The notes: generated by a model not told the origin, from the letters alone. DNA of 64,000 nucleotides from Christiangramia gaetbulicola (GCF_003054225.1 NZ_QBKQ01000003.1:62001-126000); one strand, 5' to 3'. Counted from the first letter of the stretch, positions 47,620 to 56,977 are shown. Program-made: numbers and translations.

Positions 47620-48937
47620 TATATGGTTTTAATACATAAAAAGGAATATTCGCTGTAGCATAATACTCTGAGTCATCGGTTAAGTATAAAAATAAACGAT
47701 AGGGGCCCTCATCTTTTGGTGTTTTAAAACTAACTTCTTGACCATCAATTTTAAAATCAATTTCTGTAGAGATATTGCTTTCTCTGACATCATACCATGA
47801 TTCCGGTCTTATCTCCCAGTGGTAATTCAATTTTTGAGCTTTTGAATCGGGTAATTTAACTTCAGCCTGAACCAATGTACCTGGAGAGAGGACAATACTT
47901 TCTTTTGCTCCCTGTTTATTTAAAAGGATATAGTCTAATTCGGGGCCGGGAAATTTTTCATCTTTATTTTTCCAGATATTATTTAATTCAAAGATTGCCT
48001 GTGTTTTTAATTTATTCTTTCCAAAAAGACTGTACCAGGTAGGGGTGAATTCATTTTTGGTCGCCCAATAAAATACAAAACTTCCTAAAGAGCCTTTACC
48101 TATCTTAGGCTCTAGATATTCAAAATACCTTTCTCGTATTTGCTCTGCCTTTTTCGTGCTGGTTTCCTCGACAGGAGCTCCCCAATATGTATGAGTGGCT
48201 TCCCATGGACCGTTTACGCCCCATTCAGAAATCACGTAAGGTCCATCCCAGATTGGAGAAATGGGATCAAGTTTACTAGAGAATTGACTTAATACCCCAA
48301 ATGAGTTGAACGAAATGAAATCAAGTTGAGGACTTTTTGTAATAATGCTGAGTACCCGGGATTTGTTTGCACCAATTGTAGTGGTGCTCACGGGATGTTC
48401 TGAATCTATTTCATGTATAAGATCTATTAACTGATTATAATTATCGAAGAAATCGGTTGTTTCATATAGGTACGGATAATAAAGTTCGTTACCCAGATTC
48501 CAGTAGAGTAAAGCTGGGTGGTCTTTATGTCTCTGGACAATTTCCTCAACTTTTAATTTTAGTTCAGTGAATAATTCTTCATTTTCCCAATATTCAGGTG
48601 TTCTGTCAAACTTAGGTAATGGAATATCTACAGCCACTGCAAGGCCCAATGAATGTGCTTTGTCAAGCGTTCGTTTTAAATATAAAGTATCGTAAATACG
48701 TGCGGTATTGGCGCCAGCATCTTTTAATTCCTCCAGATATTCTGGCTTTGTACCAGCCCCTTTTATATAAAAAGGATTGCCATTACGAATTAAGCTGTAA
48801 CCATCTTCCGTTTTTTCAAAATGTACTTTAGCAGGATGATTGGCATACTTTTCCTCATCACATGTAAATGCGATGAATAAAAACGCCCCCATAAGAATTT
48901 TTAAACTGAGTTCTTTTAGAAAATAGATATTAAGCAA
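47609..48937 (-). CDS. lipoprotein glycoside hydrolase, GH2-like TIM barrel
   Basis: 442 residues. Signal peptide with lipobox FTC (Cys26) followed by DEE; a second Met at residue 16 (position 48892) could also start a shorter signal. A TIM-barrel core begins at RNGNPFYIKGAG (about 51-62), with predicted acid/base E151 in WNLGNE and nucleophile E238 in VISEWG, the clan GH-A pattern as in GH2 family barrels without the N-terminal sandwich domains. A C-terminal beta domain (from about 340) follows. It is probably envelope anchored and acts on the glycan made by the GT2-GH26 synthase encoded immediately downstream in the same operon (11-base overlap). Substrate unknown. Confidence 0.85.
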   Translation of the reverse strand: MLNIYFLKELSLKILMGAFLFIAFTCDEEKYANHPAKVHFEKTEDGYSLIRNGNPFYIKGAGTKPEYLEELKDAGANTARIYDTLYLKRTLDKAHSLGLAVAVDIPLPKFDRTPEYWENEELFTELKLKVEEIVQRHKDHPALLYWNLGNELYYPYLYETTDFFDNYNQLIDLIHEIDSEHPVSTTTIGANKSRVLSIITKSPQLDFISFNSFGVLSQFSSKLDPISPIWDGPYVISEWGVNGPWEATHTYWGAPVEETSTKKAEQIRERYFEYLEPKIGKGSLGSFVFYWATKNEFTPTWYSLFGKNKLKTQAIFELNNIWKNKDEKFPGPELDYILLNKQGAKESIVLSPGTLVQAEVKLPDSKAQKLNYHWEIRPESWYDVRESNISTEIDFKIDGQEVSFKTPKDEGPYRLFLYLTDDSEYYATANIPFYVLKPYNEE

Positions 48938-49091
48938 ACTAATTTCTTAGATATATGGCTAATATATCAAAGTATAGCCAATTTTTTGAAGAATGAAAGT
49001 CTGAAAATCAGTAAAGCATGTAAAATTATAATCGATGAAATGCTTGTTTTTATTCTTAAGCCTATTCGCATTTTTAGGCAAAGGCTTTTAT

Positions 49092-49099
49092 TATATTTG
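49092..49099 (+). promoter_or_regulatory. candidate promoter of the deiminase pair (-7 element)
   Basis: TATATTTG, a full TAnnTTTG match, 14 bases before the ATG at 49114. No TTTG is present 19 bases upstream. Confidence 0.4.
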
Positions 49100-49113
49100 C
49101 TAAAATTTGCGAT

Positions 49114-50025
49114 ATGAACCTGCATATAACCAACGAAACATCAAAACTTAAAGCGGTGGTACTGGGCACCGCAGAGAGCAATGGTCCTATTCCTACTCTG
49201 GAAGAGGCCTATGATCCCAAGTCTAAAGAGCATATTAAAGCCGGGACTTATCCAAAAGAGGAGGATATGATCAAAGAAATGGAGGCTGTAGCATCTGTTT
49301 TGAAAAAATATGACGTTGAGGTTTATAGACCTAAAATTATTGAAGATTATAACCAGATCTTTACCCGCGATATAGCCTTTGTGATAGACGATAAGTTCAT
49401 TAAATCCAACATACTTCCAGACCGCGGTCAGGAGATCGAAGCTATAGAGCATGTTTTAAAACAAATTGATCCTTCTAAAATAATTACTTTGCCTGAAGAT
49501 GCCCATATTGAGGGTGGGGATGTTATGCCAATGGGAGATCATATTTTCGTGGGAACCTATAAAGGCAAGGATTATAAGGATTACATAACTGCCAGAACTA
49601 ATTTAAAGGCTGTAGAGGCTTTGCAACAAATATTTCCGGAGAAAAAGATCGTTTCTTTCAGTCTGAAAAAATCTAATACGATTGCAAAAGATAATGCACT
49701 GCATTTGGATTGTTGTTTTCAGCCCGTAGGAAAAGATAAAGCGATCATATATAAAGATGGCTTCCTTATTGAAGAGGAATATCAGTGGCTCGTGAATTTT
49801 TTCGGAAAGGCTAATATCTACGAGATCACCAGGGATGAAATGTATAATATGAATTCGAATATCTTTTCTATATCTGAAGATGTGGTGATTTCAGAAAAAG
49901 GTTTTACCAGGTTGAACTCCTGGTTAAGAGAGCAGGGGATTACCGTGGAGGAAGTGCAATACGCTGAAATTTCAAAGCAGGAAGGTTTGCTGCGTTGTTC
50001 CACCTTACCTCTAATTAGAGAATAA
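49114..50025 (+). CDS. arginine-deiminase / amidinotransferase superfamily protein
   Basis: 303 residues with the guanidino-group-modifying enzyme fold: IFTRDIAFVID, a substrate-binding EGGDVMP (about residues 130-136), catalytic His in ALHLDCCFQP and a C-terminal catalytic Cys in LLRCSTLPL. Family members (arginine deiminase, DDAH, amidinotransferase) hydrolyse or transfer guanidino groups through a Cys thiouronium intermediate. Which one this is cannot be told from sequence alone. Next to ctlX with a seven-base gap, so probably co-transcribed. Confidence 0.85.
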   Translation: MNLHITNETSKLKAVVLGTAESNGPIPTLEEAYDPKSKEHIKAGTYPKEEDMIKEMEAVASVLKKYDVEVYRPKIIEDYNQIFTRDIAFVIDDKFIKSNILPDRGQEIEAIEHVLKQIDPSKIITLPEDAHIEGGDVMPMGDHIFVGTYKGKDYKDYITARTNLKAVEALQQIFPEKKIVSFSLKKSNTIAKDNALHLDCCFQPVGKDKAIIYKDGFLIEEEYQWLVNFFGKANIYEITRDEMYNMNSNIFSISEDVVISEKGFTRLNSWLREQGITVEEVQYAEISKQEGLLRCSTLPLIRE

Positions 50026-50032
50026 AGAAATA

Positions 50033-50962
50033 ATGATGAGACAGATTACAGATACTATATTAATGGTTAGACCGGTAGGATTCAGAATGAATGAACAAAC
50101 TGCCGTAAACAATTATTTTCAGACCAAACTGGAAGGAGATGATATTAACGAGATTGCGACTCAGGAGTTCGATATTTTCGTAGAAAAATTAAGGTATGTA
50201 GGGGTTAATGTGGTCGTCGTAGATGATGTGCCTGAAGATGATACTCCAGATTCCATTTTCCCTAATAACTGGGTATCCTTCCATGAAAACGGGCAGGTTG
50301 CTTTATTTCCTATGTTCGCCGAGAATAGAAGGAAAGAACGTCGCCTGGAATATTTCGCTGAATTGGAAGAAGCAGGGTTTAAGATCACAGATATTGTTGA
50401 TTATACTATAGCTGAGGAAGATGATGTATTTCTAGAAGGAACGGGAAGTCTGATCCTGGATCGTGTAAATCAAAAAGCTTATTGCGCAATCTCTCCAAGG
50501 GCAGACGAGGAACTTCTAATCGAATTTTGTGAAGACTTTGAATTTACTCCGGTAATATTCAATTCTTACCAAACTGTTGGTGATAAGAGACTACCTATTT
50601 ATCATACTAATGTCATGATGTGCATCGCAGATGAATTCGCAGTTATCTGCCTCGATACTATAGATGATAAAAAAGAGCGTAAGAATGTCGTGAAGCATTT
50701 GAAAATGGATGGTAAAGAAATTATTTCTATTACCGAGCAGCAGATGCATGAATTTGCCGGGAATATGCTTCAGGTGCAGGGAGCCGAAGGGAAAAAATAT
50801 CTGGTGATGAGCGCAAGAGCTCATAGAAGTTTAACCGATGAACAGGTTAAAAGCATTGAGAAACATTGTGAAATCTTAAGTTCTGAAATTCAAACGATAG
50901 AAACCTGTGGAGGTGGTAGTGCGAGATGTATGATGGCCGAGGTTTTTCTTCCGAAAGCTTAA
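50033..50962 (+). CDS. ctlX: citrulline-utilisation-type hydrolase CtlX
   Basis: 309 residues matching the CtlX family of the same guanidino-modifying superfamily: LMVRPVGFRMNEQT near the N-terminus, SIFPNNWVSFHENGQVALFP, EGTGSLILDRVN (substrate loop), His in IYHTNVMMCIAD, and the C-terminal catalytic Cys in GGGSARCMMAEVFLP. CtlX is reported to hydrolyse citrulline to ornithine, ammonia and carbon dioxide in some bacteria. With the deiminase-like gene upstream it could form a short arginine-to-ornithine route without carbamoyl phosphate (inference). A strong bidirectional terminator follows. Confidence 0.85.
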   Translation: MMRQITDTILMVRPVGFRMNEQTAVNNYFQTKLEGDDINEIATQEFDIFVEKLRYVGVNVVVVDDVPEDDTPDSIFPNNWVSFHENGQVALFPMFAENRRKERRLEYFAELEEAGFKITDIVDYTIAEEDDVFLEGTGSLILDRVNQKAYCAISPRADEELLIEFCEDFEFTPVIFNSYQTVGDKRLPIYHTNVMMCIADEFAVICLDTIDDKKERKNVVKHLKMDGKEIISITEQQMHEFAGNMLQVQGAEGKKYLVMSARAHRSLTDEQVKSIEKHCEILSSEIQTIETCGGGSARCMMAEVFLPKA

Positions 50963-50982
50963 ATTAATTACATTAATAATTT

Positions 50983-51014
50983 AAAAAAGGTGATCCATTT
51001 GGATCACCTTTTTT
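50983..51014. terminator. bidirectional terminator after ctlX and the beta-helix gene
   Basis: A perfect 14-bp stem (AAAAAAGGTGATCC/GGATCACCTTTTTT) with an ATTT loop. It lies between the convergent ctlX and beta-helix lipoprotein genes. Confidence 0.92.
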
Positions 51015-51021
51015 TATTCTC

Positions 51022-53502
51022 TCATTTTACAGCCACTTCAGAAGATTTTACTGTAGAATCGACGAGGTGTGCACCTATATCATCGTTAATAGCTCCCAAT
51101 AGATTTCCATAAAAGTCCCGGCTTCCTGTATTGCTTAATTCTATCCCTGAGTTTATTGCAGGTGAAGTAGATTGAATGCGATATGCATCAAGATTGGAGA
51201 TGCTGTTTCCGTAGCCAATGATGCCTCCATTTCCAGCGTCATTAAGAAGAGGGTCTGCCTGTATTCCCGCATCAATACGGTTATATATTTCGTTTCCGGT
51301 ACTTCTGAAATCGTCCAGAGAAGCGTAGTTCTGTCCTTTGTAATTAATATTAAATGACGAAGAGAAATATAAGTTTCCAGCAAAATAACCGTCATATCCT
51401 GAAGGAATATTTATTAGATCTGCCCCATTTTCAGCGTAAAGGATATTATTATAAAAATTAATATTGTCTTTTACCGGCTTCCAGTAAATATATTTGATGT
51501 TTGCCGAAGCAGTATTGGTGCTTTGTTCGCTAAGGTATAAGGTATTGTTGTAAACATGAATGTCACTCATGCTGCCGTTATTCCCGTTAAAAAGATATAT
51601 GCTGCCACCATTTGTTGCCGCGTCATTCTCGCTCACATTATATCTTACAATGATATTCTTCATAGTCCTTGCTCCAGTAAACTGGCCAACCATAAATCCT
51701 GCTCCATCATTATCATGTGAGTAATTATATTGCATAACACCGTTGGTAACTCCGCCGTCCATATCAAATCCTCCGCCGTCGCAACCAGTTCCTGAACTCA
51801 TATTGTAAACTTCAGAAAACTGAATAGTTACCTGATCTGCATCCCAGTACCATATTCCTACAGGGCCTCCACAATTTGTATTTCCGCTACCAGAATCGTA
51901 CACTGTAGAATGTTCTATTACCGAGTTTTGAACATCAGAAAGAAGTATACCGTTGCCGGAATGCTTATTCTTGTTATAACCTGTTATATTGAATACTTCA
52001 CAATTTCTCACCGTGATGTTGGAATGCGCGTATCCAGTTTTTGAAGAAGAGAAATATCCGAAAGAAGAAATTCCCACATCTAGACAGTCGTGAACTTTAT
52101 TGTTTTCGATAAGTACATTAGTAAACCCGGAGTTCCCATTGTATGCTCCAATAACGATCCCAAAATCCCGGAATTCATAAACTTCTGTATTTGTGATTTC
52201 AACCAAGTCTAATTTAATATCCCCTGGCAAATCATTGTAGAAGTATATTCCTGAATTAGTGTTAGAGTTCATTCCACTTCCTTTTATAACAAGATTATCT
52301 ATCCTGATACCTGAAGTATTATAAGCATAAATTCCATAATCTGTCCCAGCATTGATCTTTGCTCTACCGCTTCCATAAGATGAGATTAAAATCGGGTTAG
52401 CACTATTATTTGCATCTTCGGCGTCCAGGTAGACATTTCCTGAAAACTCTTCACCACCTTTAAATAGAATTTTATCTCCTGGATTGATCTTTATGGCATT
52501 AATTTTTGAAATACTTTTCCAGGCATCATCTGGGGATAATCCCGTGTTGCTATCATTCCCGCTATTGCTTACAAAATAGGTTTTGTTAGGGCAGGTACTG
52601 TCACTTTTGAATTCTCCTTCTATGCTGCCAAAATTTCCATAGTTAAAATCAAAATTTCCTGCTAAAGTAGAACAACGTTCTCCACTTGTTTCATTAGAAG
52701 TATACCTATGGACACCAGACCAGTCCAGATTCTCGTTGGTTCCGTTTTCCCCGCTCCTGTAAACGCAGAAGGTATAATCTGAATTAGTAGTACACGTTTG
52801 CTGTGAGACTACTTTCGTTTCCTGAAGAGAAACCACCAGCGCCTGAATATTGATATTGGTAGTACCATCTGCAGTAGTAAGCAACATGTTAAATGTTCTT
52901 TCTTCATTATTCAGAACAATGCCGTTAAGTGGGGAGTCCTGGTCCTGGCAATTCGTACACTTATAAGTCCCGGTTATAGGAGTAACACTATTATTTGCCG
53001 TTTCTTCAGCAACTACGATTGTACCTTCCTGTTTTTTGAACACTACATCTGAGATGATAGGTTCATTTTTATCATTATACGTGAAATTGAAGCTGAAATC
53101 TTCAGAATCGAATTTCACCAATACATCTGAACTTTTAACCGGATTCTCAGCTTGTTTCACTTCAACAACTTCAGCAGTATATTTTTCTCCGCCAGGCAAT
53201 GTGAGAACTCCGGAAGCATCTGGGTCCATCTTAGAAATTTCATCAGATTTTCCCGGAATTTTCAGAACAAAGGTTCCTCGATATTCAGATCTTGAAGCGG
53301 CAAAAATACCTTTATAGATAGAGATCTTCCGATCTCCGGTTTGGGTTAGGTCATTTTCATTGACCACCTGTTCTTCTTCTTGAATTAAATCGTCTGGATC
53401 TGTTGAACATGATGCGAGGAGAACCGAAAAAAGACATAGTAATGTACAATTAATAAAGATCTTGATCCAATGGGATATTGAATAAAAGCAAGTAGGGTTC
53501 AT
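51022..53502 (-). CDS. secreted right-handed parallel beta-helix lipoprotein
   Basis: 826 residues. Lipobox LLASC (Cys32) then STDPDD, an acidic stretch resembling the surface-export signal of Bacteroidota lipoproteins. About 33-300 is a Cys-containing, beta-rich N-terminal region without known motifs (for example YKCTNCQDQDS). From about residue 306 (TYFVSNSGNDSNTGLSPDDAW) a right-handed parallel beta-helix of the pectate-lyase-like superfamily runs to near the end, with repeated N-rich turns (NVLIENNKVHD, NIIVRYNVSEND, DIHVYNNTLY). Such proteins bind or cleave acidic polysaccharides, but no lyase catalytic set could be assigned. No SusCD pair or other CAZyme is adjacent. Confidence 0.85.
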   Translation of the reverse strand: MNPTCFYSISHWIKIFINCTLLCLFSVLLASCSTDPDDLIQEEEQVVNENDLTQTGDRKISIYKGIFAASRSEYRGTFVLKIPGKSDEISKMDPDASGVLTLPGGEKYTAEVVEVKQAENPVKSSDVLVKFDSEDFSFNFTYNDKNEPIISDVVFKKQEGTIVVAEETANNSVTPITGTYKCTNCQDQDSPLNGIVLNNEERTFNMLLTTADGTTNINIQALVVSLQETKVVSQQTCTTNSDYTFCVYRSGENGTNENLDWSGVHRYTSNETSGERCSTLAGNFDFNYGNFGSIEGEFKSDSTCPNKTYFVSNSGNDSNTGLSPDDAWKSISKINAIKINPGDKILFKGGEEFSGNVYLDAEDANNSANPILISSYGSGRAKINAGTDYGIYAYNTSGIRIDNLVIKGSGMNSNTNSGIYFYNDLPGDIKLDLVEITNTEVYEFRDFGIVIGAYNGNSGFTNVLIENNKVHDCLDVGISSFGYFSSSKTGYAHSNITVRNCEVFNITGYNKNKHSGNGILLSDVQNSVIEHSTVYDSGSGNTNCGGPVGIWYWDADQVTIQFSEVYNMSSGTGCDGGGFDMDGGVTNGVMQYNYSHDNDGAGFMVGQFTGARTMKNIIVRYNVSENDAATNGGSIYLFNGNNGSMSDIHVYNNTLYLSEQSTNTASANIKYIYWKPVKDNINFYNNILYAENGADLINIPSGYDGYFAGNLYFSSSFNINYKGQNYASLDDFRSTGNEIYNRIDAGIQADPLLNDAGNGGIIGYGNSISNLDAYRIQSTSPAINSGIELSNTGSRDFYGNLLGAINDDIGAHLVDSTVKSSEVAVK

Positions 53503-53945
53503 GTAGGTTATAGGGTTTTAAGAACTATTCTTCGGGAATTGAACAATCCTTAATATTTCATTTAAATTTTCATTGCAATAAAGTTATAAATCAGCTTAAA
53601 TGCAAAAAAAATCGATGAAATACATATGTTAAAAATTTGGTTTGTAGAGGTTTAGGGCAAAATCAGTTGGAAAGACGCGCTATGAAAGCGATTTGAGAAA
53701 TTGCTGAATTATGTTAAATATAATTATACTCATTTTATTCATTTATTCTGGGCTTAATTCTAATCTTATATGATCAATAATCTGAATAGAGAGTTATTTG
53801 AAAATTATTGTAATGGAAAGTAGATCTTCAAAAATAAACCCCTATCTCCCTTTAGCTATCCGTCCGCTTTTTTCCTTTTATAGCTGTAACAAATTGAAGA
53901 TCATTCTGTCTTTTAAACACATCAATCAATTAAAAATTCATTCTC
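53503..53945. other. intergenic region between divergent genes
   Basis: About 440 AT-rich bases between the beta-helix lipoprotein and the peptidase. I see no gene, tRNA, repeat or strong hairpin. It must contain two divergent promoters, but neither strand gives a clear TAnnTTTG motif. Confidence 0.55.
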
Positions 53946-55436
53946 ATGTTTGCTCATAAAAAACAAATCATCTTCCTTTTTATACTTGCCTGTTTTTTAA
54001 AGGTAAATTCTCAAACAACAGATAGTTACCAGATCTTTTATAATAAGGATAATCCAAAACTTATCAAGGTTGAGGCTGAACTTGTGCTGGAAGATAGCTT
54101 GTTATATATGAGTCAGTTTGGTTCTCAGTCCCATTTCTTCCCTAATTATGTGAAGGAACTGGAAGTAAAAAATGCTTTGGGTAATACAATAAAAATGGAA
54201 TTCAGGGACTCGATCAAATGGATTCTTTCAGGTGTAGATAGAGGTCAGGCTATAAAATTAAGTTACGAATTACATGTAAACCATGAAGAGCGTGCCTGGC
54301 CGGGTGGTACCGATGGAGTCGCCTACGTGCGGGATTATGGTGTTATGAACACAGGTAGATCCCTTTTCATTATGAATGGTAGCGAAAAGAAAGATCTGCT
54401 AGTTAAAGTTCACTTACCGGGGGAATTTAAAATTAGCACTCCCTGGGAATCTATTCCGGAAGAGAAAAATTTCTTCAAGGTTAGTGATCTCGTAGATCTG
54501 CAGGAAGCTTTTCTTTTTGCGGGCACATTTGAAGAAGAGATATTTGAAAAAGGCAATTTCAATTTGAAATTTATTCTTGGCGGACCTTCTCTGCTGGCTG
54601 AAAAAGACCGAATAATTAATACTACAAATAACTTACTGGATTATTATGTGAAAATGATGGGAGGAGAGCCAAAGCTGGCTAATGGTCAGGATTTAAAACA
54701 AAGTATGGTCATCATAACCGAGAATGATCAGGTAGATGGAGAAGTGATAGGCAGCCATATAAGCATGTTCATGGATCCTGATGCTCCACCGCAAAATCAA
54801 ATGATAGGCTGGTTCATTCTTTCTCACGAGCTTTTCCATTTATGGAATGGAAAAAGTTTAAGATATGAAGGTTCAGGATCTGATTGGTTTAAAGAAGGAG
54901 TTACCAATTACTATACTTTAAAAGGATTAAATCAGGTTGGCTTTATCGATGAGAGCGCCTATCTGGAAATTATGAATAATTTATTTTACCAGAGATATAT
55001 TAACGACCCGGGATTAGGAGAAAAAACCCCGGTAAATTCGGCAGATGGTTTTTCAAAAGATCAGCATTGGGGCTTGATTTATGGAGGTGGTCTTTTTGCT
55101 GGAATCGCTGCTGATATGGAAATAAGAAATAATTCAGATAATAAAAAAAGTCTGGATGATATCATGCGGGATCTATATAGGGAGTTCGCTACCAAGGAAG
55201 CGTATATTGATAATTCGATTCTCAAGTCCAGGATCACCGAATACAGATTTGAGGATTTTAACCAATTCTTCTCCAGTTATCTTGATGGAACAGATACTAT
55301 TTTTCTTCAACCTTATTTAAAATTTGCAGGTGCTGAGGTAATCCAGGAGAATGGACAGTTAAAAATTCAGTCTTTAGAAAACAAAACAAATCTGGAACAT
55401 GAAATATGGCAGGGCATGATGGGAAAAATTGACTAG
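53946..55436 (+). CDS. secreted M1-like gluzincin metallopeptidase
   Basis: 496 residues with signal peptide MFAHKKQIIFLFILACFLKVNSQ. The zinc site is HELFH (residues 294-298) followed by exactly 18 residues and E317 (WFKEGVTNYY), the M1/M61-type HEXXH-x18-E pattern. The N-terminal half is beta-rich, as in M1 relatives, and the C-terminal part is short and helical. No PDZ domain and no typical GxMEN exopeptidase motif were found, so the cleavage mode is uncertain. The protein probably acts in the periplasm or outside the cell. It converges on the BCCT gene with 13 bases between the stops. Confidence 0.82.
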   Translation: MFAHKKQIIFLFILACFLKVNSQTTDSYQIFYNKDNPKLIKVEAELVLEDSLLYMSQFGSQSHFFPNYVKELEVKNALGNTIKMEFRDSIKWILSGVDRGQAIKLSYELHVNHEERAWPGGTDGVAYVRDYGVMNTGRSLFIMNGSEKKDLLVKVHLPGEFKISTPWESIPEEKNFFKVSDLVDLQEAFLFAGTFEEEIFEKGNFNLKFILGGPSLLAEKDRIINTTNNLLDYYVKMMGGEPKLANGQDLKQSMVIITENDQVDGEVIGSHISMFMDPDAPPQNQMIGWFILSHELFHLWNGKSLRYEGSGSDWFKEGVTNYYTLKGLNQVGFIDESAYLEIMNNLFYQRYINDPGLGEKTPVNSADGFSKDQHWGLIYGGGLFAGIAADMEIRNNSDNKKSLDDIMRDLYREFATKEAYIDNSILKSRITEYRFEDFNQFFSSYLDGTDTIFLQPYLKFAGAEVIQENGQLKIQSLENKTNLEHEIWQGMMGKID

Positions 55437-55449
55437 GTTAAAGTATTTT

Positions 55450-56931
55450 TTAGGATTTAGGAACCGGCTCTTTAAAAAGCTGTAGTAGGAAGAAGAACAT
55501 CATCAGGGCGGTAAGAATGGCGAATGGAAGTGAACTAATGATCAGGAACTTTTGCATGGCGGTGAGAACGTTGCTTTCAGGTTTTACATTTCCCAGGATT
55601 ACGATCGCTTCACAAAAGATAAACAGAAGTACAGCCCAGATCAACCTGTATTTCTTCGCGGGTTCTTCATTACCTCTATCGCTGAACATGCTCAAAACGA
55701 ATATCGCTGAATCTACCGAGGTTACGAGAAAGCTTATTAGTAGAAGAATTATAATGATGTTCGAGATCCCTGAAAAGGGAAGGCTTTCAAAAAATATAAA
55801 GACCGAGGTGAAAACATTGTTGAACAAATTCGGATCTGTTCCAGTTGTGTCTATGATGTCAAAAGCAGATGAGCCAAATACGCTGAACCAGAAAAAACTG
55901 CCTATAGGTGGGATCAATAAAACCCCAAGTATCATTTCTTTGATTGTTCTCCCTTTAGAGATTCGGGCTATAAAAACCCCGGTGAAAGGAGCCCATGCCA
56001 GCCAGAAAGCCCAGTAATAATAAGTCCAGTCGGTAAGGAATTGTTTTCCCGGATCAAATTTTCCCATGGCCAGGCTCAGGGGAATAAAATCCATAATGTA
56101 AAAATAGAAGGATTCGATGAACCGGGTGAAGATCTTCGTTGTATCCCCTATGATCAAAACACAGAAAAGAATAAAAAGGGTAGTATAAATATTCCAGTTC
56201 GAAATTCTTTTTATTCCTTTTTCCACTCCTGCCCAGGCTGAGAAAAATGCCAACAGACAGATCAGGAAAGTTAAAGCAAGGATCAGCAAAAGATTTCCGG
56301 ATGGCCTTCCGGTTAGATGACTTATTCCTCCTTCAATTTGAGTGGTTCCAAGTCCAATGGCGGCTACTAAACCTGCAACGGTCGTAAGGATGGTTAAGAT
56401 ATTAACCCCGGCAGGCATGTATTTTAATTTTTTGAATTGTATTAAAGACGATCCAAGGCTAACCTGCTCTTTTCGAACAAATACAGCATAGGCAATTATT
56501 AGGGCGAATATTCCATAAAAGGCCCAGGCTGTAAATCCCCATTGGTAAAAAGTGTATTCTAACGCTATGAGGCTTTTAGATGATCCAGTTTCTAAAGGTG
56601 GATTCAGGTACATATATACAGGTTCTTGCACTGCCCTTAAGAGAATTCCGGCACCCATTCCTGCTGAATATAACATGGCGATCCAGGAAAGCCGGTCGAA
56701 TTCTGGCGGCGATTTCCCCAGCCTTATCTTTCCAAATTTTGAAAAAGCGATGATGAGCAGAAAAAATACACAAGCGAGACCGAGCCACAAATAAAATGTT
56801 CCGAAGTATTCTCTCACCCAGATTGAGATAATCTCAATGCTATTGTAAAACTCGTCTGTGAACAAAACGATCAGGATCGAGCTTATAAAAAGAAGAATGG
56901 CCGGGATCGAAAAAACTTTATTTCTAAGCAA
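55450..56931 (-). CDS. BCCT family transporter
   Basis: 493 residues with about 12 membrane helices. BCCT hallmarks: the SAGMGAGILLRAVQEP segment in helix 3, GVEKGIKRISNWN, and LAWAPFTGVFIARISKGRT. Family members take up betaine, choline, carnitine or ectoine by sodium or proton symport. In helix 3 the residue normally Trp or Phe before G-V-A-E-P is Arg (LLRAVQEP), and the C-terminal tail is short, lacking the long osmosensing tail of BetP. The substrate is therefore not assigned. It converges with the peptidase gene. Confidence 0.92.
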   Translation of the reverse strand: MLRNKVFSIPAILLFISSILIVLFTDEFYNSIEIISIWVREYFGTFYLWLGLACVFFLLIIAFSKFGKIRLGKSPPEFDRLSWIAMLYSAGMGAGILLRAVQEPVYMYLNPPLETGSSKSLIALEYTFYQWGFTAWAFYGIFALIIAYAVFVRKEQVSLGSSLIQFKKLKYMPAGVNILTILTTVAGLVAAIGLGTTQIEGGISHLTGRPSGNLLLILALTFLICLLAFFSAWAGVEKGIKRISNWNIYTTLFILFCVLIIGDTTKIFTRFIESFYFYIMDFIPLSLAMGKFDPGKQFLTDWTYYYWAFWLAWAPFTGVFIARISKGRTIKEMILGVLLIPPIGSFFWFSVFGSSAFDIIDTTGTDPNLFNNVFTSVFIFFESLPFSGISNIIIILLLISFLVTSVDSAIFVLSMFSDRGNEEPAKKYRLIWAVLLFIFCEAIVILGNVKPESNVLTAMQKFLIISSLPFAILTALMMFFFLLQLFKEPVPKS

Positions 56932-56977
56932 AGTATTTTAAGCTGAATTAATAAATAGAGATTCTAAGACCTTGAAA

